Positions 47,271 to 56,640 of a DNA stretch of 64,000 bases are shown piece by piece; the stretch's first letter is position 1, and each line of letters starts with the position of its first letter. The position numbers and the translations under genes were made by a program. Origin of the DNA: Rhizobium sp. Q54 (GTDB taxonomy: Bacteria > Pseudomonadota > Alphaproteobacteria > Micropepsales > Micropepsaceae); contig CAMCWK010000002.1 in the NCBI GenBank assembly GCA_945882615.1, positions 106,298-170,297 of the forward strand, in the 5' to 3' direction. The notes beneath the pieces are model-generated. The model searched no databases and was not told the origin of the DNA. It was given only the letters and a program-made list of their open reading frames with translations.

Positions 47271-49721
47271 CTAGTAAAGCCCGCCTGTGCCCTCACCCAC
47301 GGATGCGGGTGGCGGCTGATTGGGCGCAGGCGGCGCCCCCACATATTCCTCGGCGCCGATAACCGGCCCGGGATCGGTGAAGGCGCTGCCCGCCTTGAAG
47401 GCTTCCATGATGGCGCCGGGCGTGCCCGGTGGAACCGGGGTGCCGGTGCGATAATCGATGGGTATCATTTCGATGCCCGGCGCAACGCGGAACGGCGTGG
47501 CCGGGGCATCCGCCAAAGCGCCTTTCATGAAGTCGCGGAAGATCGGCGCGGCGACGGTACCGCCCTGCTCGTTCGGCCCCAGCGTGCGCGGATTGTCGAA
47601 GCCCACGAACACGCCCGCGACGAGATCGGGGGAGAAGCCGACGAACCAGACATCCTTGGCGTCGGAGGAGGTCCCGGTCTTGCCCGCCAGGGGCTTGGGT
47701 ATCTGCGCGCCTACCGAATAGGCCGCGGTGCCGCGCTGAACCACGCCCTGCAGCATGGAGACGACCTGGTAAGCGGTGCGCGGATCGATGATCTGCTCGC
47801 GGGTGTCGGTCAGCAGCGGCTCCTGCTGGCCGCGCCAGACGGCGTCGTTGCAACCCTCGCATTTGCGCGCGTCATGCCGCCAGATCGTCTTGCCGTTGCG
47901 ATCCTGGATGCGGTCCACCAGCGACGGCAGGACCTTCTTGCCGCCATTGACGAATTCCGAATAGCCGGTGACCATTTTCAGCAGCGTGGTTTCATAGGAA
48001 CCCAGCGAATTGGCGAGCAGCGGCGGCAGCTTGTCATAGACGCCAAAGCGTATGGGATATTGCACCACCTTGTTCATGCCCACTTCGTGCGCCAGCCGGA
48101 CCGTCATGACGTTGCGCGACAGTTCGAGGCCCCGGCGCAGCGTGGTCTCGCCCAGATACTGGCCGACTTCGAAATTGTTGGGGCGCCAGACCGGCAAGCC
48201 CGGCCCCTGGTCCAGCTCAAAGGGCGCATCCAGCACCCGCGTTGCGGGCGTGTAGCCATTGTCCAGCGCGGCGGCATAGACGAATGGCTTGAAGGAGGAG
48301 CCGGGCTGGCGCTGCGCCTGCATGGCGCGGTCAAATTGCGACGAGGCGTAGGAGAAACCGCCGGACATGGCCAGCACGCGGCCGGTATGGGGATCCATGG
48401 CCACGATGGCGCCGTTGATTTCCGGGACCTGGCGCAGACCGAACTCACCCGGCTTGGCGGGCGCCGGCTGCACCTCGGTATAGAAAACATCACCCGGCTT
48501 GAGCACCTGCCCTGGCGTGGTCGGTGTCGGTCCCGTGGTGGCGCCCGGCAACTGTTTGCGCGCCCACTTGTATCCGTCATAGGTCAGCGTGGCGGTCGTC
48601 CCATCGGCGAACCCGATGCGGACATCCTTGCCCAGATACTCCAGCGCAACCGCCAGCCGCCAGGTCTCGATGCCCGATTCATTGGGCAACGCCGCCAGCT
48701 GCTTTTTCCAGTCGGCGAGATCGACAGTCTTCTTGGCGCCGCGCCAGCCATGACGGCGGTCATAGCGCACCAGCCCCGAGCGCAGCGCATTGACGGCATA
48801 GTTCTGAAGTCTGGTGTCCAGCGAGGCGCGCACCTGAAGACCGCTGTCATACAGGCCCTCGGCCTTGTAGCGGCCGATCAGAAGACGGCGCACTTCCTCG
48901 ACATAATAATCCACGTCAGCGGCCTGGCTGCCCAGGGCGCTGGTCTGGGTCACCAGCGGCTCGGCCTTGGCGGCGGCCTCCTCTTCGTCCGTGATATAGC
49001 CATTGTCATGCATCTGGGAGATCACCCAGTTGCGCCGGTCCACCGCCGCCTGATGGTAACGGCGCGGATCGTAATTGGCCGGGCCCTTGGGCAGCGCCGC
49101 CAGGAACGCAACTTCGGCGATGGACAGTTCGTCCAGCGACTTGCCGAAATAGTTCAGCGTCGCAGCCCCGATGCCATAGCAGTTCTGGCCGAGATAGATC
49201 TCGTTCAGATACAGCTCCAGCACCTTGTCCTTCGGGTATGTGGCGTCGATGCGCACCGCCAGGATGGCCTCACGAATCTTGCGGCTGAATTTGACTTCGG
49301 AGTTGAGCAGGAAGTTGCGCGCCACCTGCTGGGTGATGGTGGAAGCACCCTGGGGACGGCGGCTCTGCAATACCAATCCGACATCCTTGATGGCCGCGCG
49401 CAGGATGCCAGACGGGTCAATACCGGGATGGCTGTAGAAATTGCGGTCTTCGGCGCTGGTGAAGGCCTCCTTGACCAGCTTGGGAATGAACGTGACGGGA
49501 ATGAATATTCGCCGCTCGCGGGCATACTCGCCCAACACGGTGCCGTTACCGGCATAGACCCGGGTTGTGATGGGCGGAGTGTAATCCTGCAGCGTCTGCA
49601 CGCTGGGCAAATCACGGGTAATGGTGACCAGATAGATCGCGAGCGCCCCGCCCGCCAGCACGGCCAGCGCGGCGGCCGTGAGGCCGAGCCATTTCAAAAG
49701 ACGGGGAACAAGATTCTGCAT
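47271..49721 (-). CDS. mrcA: penicillin-binding protein 1A
   Basis: 816 residues, class A PBP. A short cytoplasmic tail and a membrane segment (WLGLTAAALAVLAGGALAIYLV) precede the glycosyltransferase domain (FTSAEDRNFYSHPGID, GASTITQQVARNFLL, KDKVLELYLNEIYLG), an OB-like insert, and the transpeptidase with the nucleophile in QRQPGSSFKPFVYAAAL, LELSRNVMTVRL and LAGKTGTSSDAKD. It polymerises and cross-links peptidoglycan. It lies 75 bases after amiC, both probably in one transcript that continues to prfB. Confidence 0.97.
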   Translation of the reverse strand: MQNLVPRLLKWLGLTAAALAVLAGGALAIYLVTITRDLPSVQTLQDYTPPITTRVYAGNGTVLGEYARERRIFIPVTFIPKLVKEAFTSAEDRNFYSHPGIDPSGILRAAIKDVGLVLQSRRPQGASTITQQVARNFLLNSEVKFSRKIREAILAVRIDATYPKDKVLELYLNEIYLGQNCYGIGAATLNYFGKSLDELSIAEVAFLAALPKGPANYDPRRYHQAAVDRRNWVISQMHDNGYITDEEEAAAKAEPLVTQTSALGSQAADVDYYVEEVRRLLIGRYKAEGLYDSGLQVRASLDTRLQNYAVNALRSGLVRYDRRHGWRGAKKTVDLADWKKQLAALPNESGIETWRLAVALEYLGKDVRIGFADGTTATLTYDGYKWARKQLPGATTGPTPTTPGQVLKPGDVFYTEVQPAPAKPGEFGLRQVPEINGAIVAMDPHTGRVLAMSGGFSYASSQFDRAMQAQRQPGSSFKPFVYAAALDNGYTPATRVLDAPFELDQGPGLPVWRPNNFEVGQYLGETTLRRGLELSRNVMTVRLAHEVGMNKVVQYPIRFGVYDKLPPLLANSLGSYETTLLKMVTGYSEFVNGGKKVLPSLVDRIQDRNGKTIWRHDARKCEGCNDAVWRGQQEPLLTDTREQIIDPRTAYQVVSMLQGVVQRGTAAYSVGAQIPKPLAGKTGTSSDAKDVWFVGFSPDLVAGVFVGFDNPRTLGPNEQGGTVAAPIFRDFMKGALADAPATPFRVAPGIEMIPIDYRTGTPVPPGTPGAIMEAFKAGSAFTDPGPVIGAEEYVGAPPAPNQPPPASVGEGTGGLY

Positions 49722-49796
49722 GGGGCAACGGATTCATAAAGGTCCGACAGAGGCTTGGAAAGGGTTCTGGACCTGCCGGAATGTCACCTTTGGTCC

Positions 49797-51149
49797 CTAT
49801 TTTGTTGCAAATTGGGCATCCACGGCGTCGGCGATGCCCTCGGCCACCCGGGCACGCCATGCTGCGGTGTTCATCTGGCGGGCATCATCGGAATTGGACA
49901 GATATCCAAGTTCCATCAACACCGCCGGAACATCGGGCGCGGTCAGCACCGCCAGGCTGGCGCTGCGGTGTGGCCGGCGCGCCAGAATATCAGTGACCCC
50001 CGACAGTTGCTTGATCGCCGTGGTGGCGAAGCGGGAGGATTTGTTGACCGTATCGCGCTGGGCCAGGTCGATCAGGATCGGCGCCACCGGATTGTTGCTG
50101 CCCGACAGGTCCACGCCCGCGATGACATCGGACTGGTTCTCGCGCCTGGCCAGCGCGGCGGCCTCGCGGTCGGAACGCCCGTCGCTGAGCGTATAGATGG
50201 ACAGCCCCGTCGTGCTGGGATCGGGATGGGAATCGGCGTGCAGGGAGATAAACAGGTCGGCTTTGTGGGTCCGCGCAATGGCAACACGCTGACGGTGAGG
50301 GACAAAGGTATCATTCTCGCGAGTGAGAAACACGCTATAGCCGCGGCCGCGCAACACCCGCGCCAGGATCAGGCCTTCCGCCAGCGCCAGGTCCTTCTCC
50401 ATCAACCCGTTGACGCCGACCGTACCGGAATCGATGCCGCCATGCCCCGGATCGAGCACGATGATCTTCTTGCCGGCGGCGCGCGCTGGCGATGTCTGCT
50501 GGGCGGCGATCATCGCCGCCAGGCGCTCGGCGTCGGTCTCGCGCTTTCGCAAATCCGCGGGCCAGCCGGCATTGCCATCGAATTTCGGGCGCGTGGTGGG
50601 GAACAGATCGATCACCACCCGATAGCCGAAACCGGAGGATGGCGGTATCACCAAACTGTCCGACACCGTCACCGGCTGATTGAGGTCGATCACCATGCGC
50701 GAATTGCCGGCGCGGAACTGGCCATAGCGATAGGACTTGATGGCGCCGAACCCGCTGGGACGCGGCGGTGCGCCCAGCCGCCACAACACGTCGGGCATGT
50801 CGATCACCACCCGGTCGGGATTGGCCAACGCAAAGGTGCGCAAGTTGACGGGATCGGAAAGCTCAATCACCAGCCGGGTGCGGTCGTTATGCTCGCCGAT
50901 GCGCGCGCTCATCACGATCGGCAGCGGTCCTTTGGGCTTGGCACCGATCACCGGCCCGGGACCTGGCGGGGGGACGGGCCTGGGCGGCGCGGCGGGAAGG
51001 TTACCCTGAGACTGGCGCAGCAGCCGGCTGATGGCATCGTCGCCCTGAGCCATCAGGACCGCCGGTGCCAGAACGGCCGCTACAAAGAAAAGGACAAGCA
51101 AGACGCGCAACGTTTGTCTTTCCGAATCTTGAAGGGGCGAGCCTAGCAC
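49797..51149 (-). CDS. amiC: N-acetylmuramoyl-L-alanine amidase, AmiC type
   Basis: 450 residues from a GTG at 51149. A signal-anchor segment (LRVLLVLFFVAAVLAPAVLMAQG) is followed by a proline-rich linker, an AMIN domain (about 70-190; TRLVIELSDPVNLRTFALANPDRVVIDMPDVLW) and the zinc amidase (230-450) with ligands in LDPGHGGIDSG, GLMEKDLALAEG and FISLHADSH and catalytic Glu in LMELGYLSN. It splits septal peptidoglycan. It is the first gene of the amiC-mrcA pair and divergent from the dioxygenase. Confidence 0.95.
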   Translation of the reverse strand: MLGSPLQDSERQTLRVLLVLFFVAAVLAPAVLMAQGDDAISRLLRQSQGNLPAAPPRPVPPPGPGPVIGAKPKGPLPIVMSARIGEHNDRTRLVIELSDPVNLRTFALANPDRVVIDMPDVLWRLGAPPRPSGFGAIKSYRYGQFRAGNSRMVIDLNQPVTVSDSLVIPPSSGFGYRVVIDLFPTTRPKFDGNAGWPADLRKRETDAERLAAMIAAQQTSPARAAGKKIIVLDPGHGGIDSGTVGVNGLMEKDLALAEGLILARVLRGRGYSVFLTRENDTFVPHRQRVAIARTHKADLFISLHADSHPDPSTTGLSIYTLSDGRSDREAAALARRENQSDVIAGVDLSGSNNPVAPILIDLAQRDTVNKSSRFATTAIKQLSGVTDILARRPHRSASLAVLTAPDVPAVLMELGYLSNSDDARQMNTAAWRARVAEGIADAVDAQFATK

Positions 51150-51205
51150 GGCGATTTGTTTCGCTTCGGTGCTTTTGCTAGTGTTCCTGGGCCAGGGGGC
51201 CAGGG

Positions 51206-51871
51206 ATGTTTCTGGAAATAAAAGATTTTTTAAGTCCGCAGGCGGTGGCGCGGCTGACCGCCCTTGCCGCCCGGGTCAATTTCGTGGACGGACGGATTTC
51301 CAATCCCGCCAACCAGGCCAAGAACAATCTGCAGGCCTCGCATGCCGATCCTGGCTATGCGGAATCCTCAGCCATCGTCGCCGAGGCCTTCGCCGCTTGC
51401 GAAGCGTTCCGCAACTTCGCCTATCCTCGTCATGTCGCACCGCCGCTGCTGGCCCGTTACGAGGTCGGGATGGAATACGGCGCCCATGCCGACACCTCGC
51501 ATATGCGCTTTGGCAACGAGCTAAGGCGTTCCGACCTTTCGGCCACCGTCTGGCTGAACCCGCCGGAAAGCTATGACGGCGGCGAGCTGGTGGTGCATCT
51601 GGGCACCCAGCCGGTGGTGATCAAAGGCCCGCCGGGCAGCGTGGTGGTCTATCCTTCCACCCAGCTGCATGAGGTCACCCCGGTGCGCCGGGGTACGCGG
51701 CTGGTCTCCATCACCTTCATCGAAAGCATGGTGCCGGACGAGTTCCAGCGGACCCAGCTATACGACCTCTGCGAGGTGGCGGCCCTGGAGGGGCTCAATA
51801 TGCGCTGGGAAAACCGCATCCGGCTGGATGCCGTGCGCAACAATCTGTTGCGGCTATGGTCACGAAACTGA
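51206..51871 (+). CDS. Fe(II)/2-oxoglutarate-dependent dioxygenase, PiuC/YbiX-like
   Basis: 221 residues. Iron ligands are His94 and Asp96 (YGAHADTSHM) and His155 (STQLHEV), with Arg165 for 2-oxoglutarate. The PKHD-type hydroxylase features MFLEIKDFLSP, NPANQAKNNLQ, DLSATVWLNPPESYDGGELVVH and a C-terminal helical domain are present. Members are often iron-regulated and near siderophore receptors; none is visible here. Substrate unknown. Confidence 0.93.
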   Translation: MFLEIKDFLSPQAVARLTALAARVNFVDGRISNPANQAKNNLQASHADPGYAESSAIVAEAFAACEAFRNFAYPRHVAPPLLARYEVGMEYGAHADTSHMRFGNELRRSDLSATVWLNPPESYDGGELVVHLGTQPVVIKGPPGSVVVYPSTQLHEVTPVRRGTRLVSITFIESMVPDEFQRTQLYDLCEVAALEGLNMRWENRIRLDAVRNNLLRLWSRN

Positions 51872-52281
51872 TAAGTATTTGTTTTCAATAACTATTTTCA
51901 GATGTGGTGACGCCCCATCACAAATCCGCCCATTAATCGCTTGTTGAAAGCTTGGCGGCACCCTACAAAATCTGCGTCCGGCAGCGCCTTGCGATTCTCG
52001 CGGTTGCCGCGCCGCCCTGATCAGCCCGGTAAGCCCCGCGAGCCACGCGAGCACAACGGCCCTTCAGGTAATCCCTTTGGCCCCAAGTCCGACCGGACCC
52101 ATGGGCCCTGAAGTAGCAATGATTATCCAATTTGCGCTCCCCTCTGACGCTGTCCCGGTCCTGAAGGCCGTTTCGACGGATGGGTTTGCGCGCGTCCTTT
52201 CCACCAACAATTCGCGCCGCTCTTTCCCGCCCGCCGCACACAGTGCCGCCGGCAACATTCGCGCGCGCGCCGGAGAATTCC
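51872..52281 (+). promoter_or_regulatory. long rne promoter and leader region
   Basis: 410 bases without a supported gene before rne. TTGTTG (51941-51946) and TACAAA (51964-51969) are 17 bases apart and could be the promoter, which would give a leader of about 300 bases. Several GC-rich hairpins are possible (for example around 52017-52055). In enterobacteria the long rne leader mediates RNase E autoregulation; whether this one does is an inference. No conserved RNA family was recognised. Confidence 0.45.
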
Positions 52282-54978
52282 ATGACCAAGCGCATGCTCA
52301 TCGACGCCAACCACCCGGAAGAAACACGGGTGGTCATTCTCGACGGTTCCAAGGTCGAGGAATTTGACTTCGAGGCCGCTTACAAGCGGCCGCTCAAGGG
52401 AAACATCTATCTTGCAAAGGTGACGCGCGTTGAGCCGTCGCTGCAGGCCGCCTTTGTCGAATATGGCGGCAACCGACAGGGCTTCCTGGCCTTCGCGGAA
52501 ATCCATCCCGACTATTACCAGATCCCGGTCGCCGACCGTCAGGCCCTGCTGGCCGAGCAGGAGGCCGAGGCCCGGCGCCGCCAGGAAGACGACATCGAAT
52601 CTTTCGAGATCACCGGCCCCAAGGCCGATGCCGGCGCAGAGGACGGGGAAGACGAAGTTGAGGACGACAGCGACAGCGGCGAGGACACCGCCGAAATGGC
52701 GCCGCTGGTGCCGCTGGATACCGACGGCGAGGACGCAGCCGACACCACCAGCGACAGCACCGAAGACGATCATGAAGACGTGTTCGTCAATCATGGCGGC
52801 GCGCCGGTCGAACTCGAGCAGGACGAGGACGATGTCCCCGAATCCAAGTCGGAAGCCGCGGCGGTCGCACTGAACGACTATCACGGCGACCCGGACGTCG
52901 CCGCTGCCCAAGCCGCCGAAGAAAATGAGGGCGAGATCGAGCCTTTCGAGGCCCAGAGCGAGGTCAGCGACACCGAAGTGATCGAAGGCGACGCGCTGGC
53001 GCAGGCCGAAGAAGGCGTGCCCCAGGATGACGACTCCGCCGAAGCCCAGGCGTTGCAGGCGGGCAAGCCGTCCCAGCGCTGGGTCCGCAAGAAGCATTAC
53101 AAGATCCAGGAAGTCATCAAGCGCCGCCAGATCATTCTGGTGCAGGTGGTCAAGGAAGAACGTGGCAACAAGGGCGCGGCCCTCACCACCTATATGTCGC
53201 TGGCTGGCCGCTATTGCGTGCTGATGCCCAACACGCCGCGCGGCGGCGGCATTTCCCGCAAGATCACCAACGCCGCCGACCGCAAGCGCCTGAAAAGCGC
53301 CGCCCAGGGGCTGGAACTGCCCGAAGGTATGGGCCTGATCATCCGCACCGCCGGCGAGAACCGCACCCGGCTCGAAATCCGCCGCGACTATGACTATCTG
53401 CTGCGCCTGTGGGACACGATCCGCGAAAAGACCCTCTCCTCCAACGCGCCGGCCTGCGTCTATGAGGAAGGCGACCTGATCAAGCGCGTCATCCGCGACC
53501 TGTACAACAAGGATGTGCAGGACGTCGTGGTGGAAGGCGAAGAGGGTTTCCGCAACGCCAAGGACTTCATGCGCATGCTGATGCCCAGCCATGCCAAGCA
53601 TGTCCATCACTACAAAGACACGGTGCCGCTGTTCCAGCGCATGCATATCGAAGCCCAGCTGGACTCGATGTTCTCGCCCACCGTCACCCTCAAGTCGGGC
53701 GGCTATATCGTCATCAACCAGACCGAAGCCCTCGTCTCCATCGACGTCAATTCGGGCCGCGCCACCCGCGAACATTCCATCGAGGAAACCGCGCGCAAGA
53801 CCAACCTGGAAGCGGCCAGCGAGATCGGCCGCCAGCTGCGCCTGCGCGACCTGGCCGGCCTGATCGTGATCGACTTCATCGACATGGAAGAAGGCCGCAA
53901 CGACCGCGAGGTCGAAAAGCGCCTGCGCGATGCGGTGAAGAACGACCGCGCCCGGGTCCAGATCGGCAAGATTTCGCAGTTCGGCCTCTTGGAAATGTCG
54001 CGCCAGCGCCTGCGCGCCGGCGTGATCGCCGGCTCCACCGTCACCTGCCCGCATTGCGAAGGTCTGGGCCTGGTGCGCTCCATCGAATCCACCGCCCTGC
54101 GCGTGCTGCGCGGACTGGAAGAGGAAGCCGAAAAGAACCGCGCTGCCGCCGTCACCGTGCGCATCGCCAATGATGTCGCGATCTATGTGCTGAACCAGAA
54201 GCGTCATGAACTGGCCCGTATCGAGGCCGAACATGGCATGGAAATTTTCTTCGATCCCAAGGCCGGCATCGCCGCCGGGACCTTCGAACTGGAACGCACC
54301 AAACAGCGCGATCCGTCGGAACGCCCGCGCAATTCCGCCGTCAGCATCGAGGCAGGCTTTGTGCCGTCCAGCGAGCCCGAGCCGGAATATGAAGAAGAAG
54401 TCGAGGAAGAAGAATTGGTGGAGGCCGATGGCGGCCAGCCGGATTCGCGCGACGAAGACGAGGAAGAACGCCCCGCATCGTCACAAGGCGAACGCGGCGA
54501 GCGTGGTGATCGCGAAAACGGCCGCCGCAAGCGCCGTCGCGGCGGACGTGGCCGCAGCCGCGACCGCGACGGTCAGCGCCCTTCGGGCGCCGACACGGGC
54601 GTGGCTGCCGCGCCCGTCGAAAGCCCGGAAGAAGCCGCCCTCCCGGCCGACGACAGCGAATTCGAACCCGCCCTACCCGGTGCGCCGCTGGGCGAAAATG
54701 GCGAACCGCGCCGCAAGCGCCGCCGCCGCCGTGGCCGCCGTGGCGGCCGTGATCGCGAGGATCGTCCGGCAGGGGCCACCACCCCGGGCTTTGCCAAAGA
54801 GGTAGACCGTTTCGGCTCCGTGCCGGACGAAATCGACACCACGCCCACCGACACCGCGCCCGGGGCGCCGTCCATGCCGGTCTGGTCGCTCAAGGATGAC
54901 ATTCCGGACACCACGCCGAGTGATGAGCCGAAATCCAGCAAGAAGGGCTGGTGGCAGAAGGCGTTCGGCGGCGAGTAA
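52282..54978 (+). CDS. rne: ribonuclease E
   Basis: 898 residues from ATG 52282 with GGAG seven bases upstream. The S1 domain is split: its first half (KRPLKGNIYLAKVTRVEPSLQAAFVEYGGNRQGFLAF) and second half (from KKHYKIQEVIKRRQIILVQVVKEERGNKG near residue 271) are separated by about 185 acidic, repetitive residues. Catalytic aspartates lie in ALVSIDVNSGRATRE and LIVIDFIDMEEGRND; the Zn-link is TCPHCEGLG. The C-terminal scaffold is disordered with RRKRRRGGRGRS arginine-rich blocks and ends GWWQKAFGGE, the GWW type of tail that binds PNPase in Caulobacter. It is the core of the RNA degradosome. Confidence 0.97.
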   Translation: MTKRMLIDANHPEETRVVILDGSKVEEFDFEAAYKRPLKGNIYLAKVTRVEPSLQAAFVEYGGNRQGFLAFAEIHPDYYQIPVADRQALLAEQEAEARRRQEDDIESFEITGPKADAGAEDGEDEVEDDSDSGEDTAEMAPLVPLDTDGEDAADTTSDSTEDDHEDVFVNHGGAPVELEQDEDDVPESKSEAAAVALNDYHGDPDVAAAQAAEENEGEIEPFEAQSEVSDTEVIEGDALAQAEEGVPQDDDSAEAQALQAGKPSQRWVRKKHYKIQEVIKRRQIILVQVVKEERGNKGAALTTYMSLAGRYCVLMPNTPRGGGISRKITNAADRKRLKSAAQGLELPEGMGLIIRTAGENRTRLEIRRDYDYLLRLWDTIREKTLSSNAPACVYEEGDLIKRVIRDLYNKDVQDVVVEGEEGFRNAKDFMRMLMPSHAKHVHHYKDTVPLFQRMHIEAQLDSMFSPTVTLKSGGYIVINQTEALVSIDVNSGRATREHSIEETARKTNLEAASEIGRQLRLRDLAGLIVIDFIDMEEGRNDREVEKRLRDAVKNDRARVQIGKISQFGLLEMSRQRLRAGVIAGSTVTCPHCEGLGLVRSIESTALRVLRGLEEEAEKNRAAAVTVRIANDVAIYVLNQKRHELARIEAEHGMEIFFDPKAGIAAGTFELERTKQRDPSERPRNSAVSIEAGFVPSSEPEPEYEEEVEEEELVEADGGQPDSRDEDEEERPASSQGERGERGDRENGRRKRRRGGRGRSRDRDGQRPSGADTGVAAAPVESPEEAALPADDSEFEPALPGAPLGENGEPRRKRRRRRGRRGGRDREDRPAGATTPGFAKEVDRFGSVPDEIDTTPTDTAPGAPSMPVWSLKDDIPDTTPSDEPKSSKKGWWQKAFGGE

Positions 54979-55038
54979 GAGCATTAACCCGCCCGTGGCT
55001 TTAGCTCAGGACGCAAAAAAAGCATTCGGCGGTGAATA
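54958..55038 (+). repeat. re-encoded 3' end of rne
   Basis: The last seven codons of rne (KAFGGE and stop, 54958-54978) recur at 55018-55038 as AAA GCA TTC GGC GGT GAA TAA. The copies differ at four bases, all synonymous third positions. The 39 bases between have no recognisable content. Confidence 0.75.
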
Positions 55039-55059
55039 ACCGCTACGCAAGCGCTAAAG

Positions 55060-55092
55060 AAAAAGCCGCGGGATCAATCCGCGGCTTTTTTT
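55060..55092. terminator. bidirectional terminator between rne and the GGT gene
   Basis: GCCGCGG (55065-55071) pairs with CCGCGGC (55079-55085), flanked by AAAAA on the left and TTTTTTT on the right, so it works as an intrinsic terminator on both strands. It touches the stop codon of the convergent gene. Confidence 0.9.
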
Positions 55093-56494
55093 ATTCGAGG
55101 ATGCTGGCCGTTATGGCGTCCGCCGCAGTGCCCAGGCCATGAGCGCCCGGATCTGACAGCGGCACGCAGGCTTCGCTGTTGCAGGAAATCACATTCACCG
55201 TGTCAAACGGCGCCGCCCCGGTGCTGCGCAGGTCGCCCCGCTTGCCCGGCACGCGCCCACGCGTGGCTTCCAGCAGTGCGTACACCGCCGCCGCGGTTCC
55301 GTTTGGCCCGCCGGCACCCGTTGCCGCCAGGATCACATTGTCGCTGCCGGTGGCGATCAGGGGCGTCAGGAAAGCACTGGCAAGGCCCGCCGGCACGGCT
55401 GGCGAAGCCGCCAGCACCACACCGGTGCCGGCCGCCGTGCGGCCCGAACCGAACGAACCATTCAGGGTGATGGTGCAGGAGGCCGCCTGGCCGTTTACGT
55501 CCACGGCGGCAAAGCCGGTAGACCCCAGATCGCGCGGCAGATTGGCCACGCCGAAGGACGCCAGCGACTGGCGCACCGCCGCCGCGATTGCCGCCTCGCC
55601 CGCGCCCGGCTGACGGGCGAGATTATCGAACAGGGAATTGGTGAAAATACCCGCGCCGGTGCGCGCGCCGGGCAGATGAATGACAAGCCCGCCCGCATTG
55701 CGCGTCCGCGCGGGACCCTGCTGGGTTGTGACCGCAGCCAGTTCATCCAGGGTAACGGCGCCGCCCTGCGCTGCGGAATAGGCTTCGATGCGCGCCGCCG
55801 TCGCGCCCCTGTAAAAACCGTCCGCCCCGTTCATGCGTATCTGGCCCAGCGTCAGACCTAGCGCCGGATTGCGCACTTCACTGCCGGTCGCGCGCAGCTG
55901 GCCCGATTCATCCAGAAACTCCGCCGCAAGGTCAGCGTCGAGGCGAATGACATTCTGCGCGGCGGCGAGCCGCGCGGAGAGCGCCTGGGAGATGGGAAAG
56001 CCGGTGGCCGCATAAGCTTCGCCGGGCGCCACCACGCGCTGCCACGGCAGGGCGCCGTGAAGCCGCTGCATATCGGCAAAAGCGCGCACCCCGCCCGGTA
56101 CCGCATAGGCGCCGCCGCGCGCAGGCGCGCGGGTGAGGAAATTGAACTCCGTTACCCGGCCGCTGGTGTCCCTGACCAGGCAAAGGCCGCCACTGCCCAG
56201 CCCGACCGCCGCCGGATAGGTCACAGCCAGGGTGAAGAACATGGCGGACACCGCGTCCACGGCGGTGCCCTGTGACGTCAGGACAGCGGCGCCAGCCCTG
56301 GCGGCCAGCGGCTCGTCGCTCACCACCACGCCCAGCCGAACGGCTTCGGAGACTTCGTTGGAGGTGTAACTGCGGGGCGCCTCCTCCGCGAGGCCGAACG
56401 ACGCGGCGACATTGTCCCCGATATATTCGGCCGTGACGCAGCCGCCCAGCATCATGGGCAGGGCGAGCAGGGCGGAAAGACGCTTAAGCATCAT
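55091..56494 (-). CDS. gamma-glutamyltransferase-like lipoprotein
   Basis: 467 residues, shorter than the usual 550-580. The N-terminus MMLKRLSALLALPMMLGGCVTA is a lipoprotein signal with the lipidated Cys. GGT-like features: VVVSDEPLAARAGAAVLTSQGTAVDAVSAMFFTLAVTYPAAVGLGSGGLCLV, GPARTRNAGGL, and the processing-site region DLGSTGFAAVDVNGQAASCTITLNGSFGSG. In GGT the nucleophile is the first Thr of TTHxSVVD; here the aligned pair is Ser-Thr, so either residue could be used. Activity and substrate are uncertain. It converges on rne. Confidence 0.82.
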   Translation of the reverse strand: MMLKRLSALLALPMMLGGCVTAEYIGDNVAASFGLAEEAPRSYTSNEVSEAVRLGVVVSDEPLAARAGAAVLTSQGTAVDAVSAMFFTLAVTYPAAVGLGSGGLCLVRDTSGRVTEFNFLTRAPARGGAYAVPGGVRAFADMQRLHGALPWQRVVAPGEAYAATGFPISQALSARLAAAQNVIRLDADLAAEFLDESGQLRATGSEVRNPALGLTLGQIRMNGADGFYRGATAARIEAYSAAQGGAVTLDELAAVTTQQGPARTRNAGGLVIHLPGARTGAGIFTNSLFDNLARQPGAGEAAIAAAVRQSLASFGVANLPRDLGSTGFAAVDVNGQAASCTITLNGSFGSGRTAAGTGVVLAASPAVPAGLASAFLTPLIATGSDNVILAATGAGGPNGTAAAVYALLEATRGRVPGKRGDLRSTGAAPFDTVNVISCNSEACVPLSDPGAHGLGTAADAITASILE

Positions 56495-56640
56495 GACGCG
56501 ATTTTCATCCGTAAAGGGGCTGTTTTGGAGGGCCTTTATGCCCCAGCGGGATGGGATAAAGAAGTCGTATTATTTGACGTTTGACGCCCCTCCCCATACG
56601 GTCCGCACGGGGTTGGGTGGGGCATCAGGAGAATTCCGGT

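Noticed and set aside
47874..49739. 621-residue frame antisense to mrcA
   Set aside because: Shadow of the PBP1A gene with no recognisable domain.
52180..52281. upstream extension of rne to 52180
   Set aside because: The extension encodes an unconserved proline-rich peptide, while MTKRMLIDA has a ribosome-binding site and is the family start.
52123..54234. 703-residue open frame antisense to rne
   Set aside because: Repetitive GFG/VFG-rich translation produced by the complementary strand of an acidic coding region; no start signal or motif.
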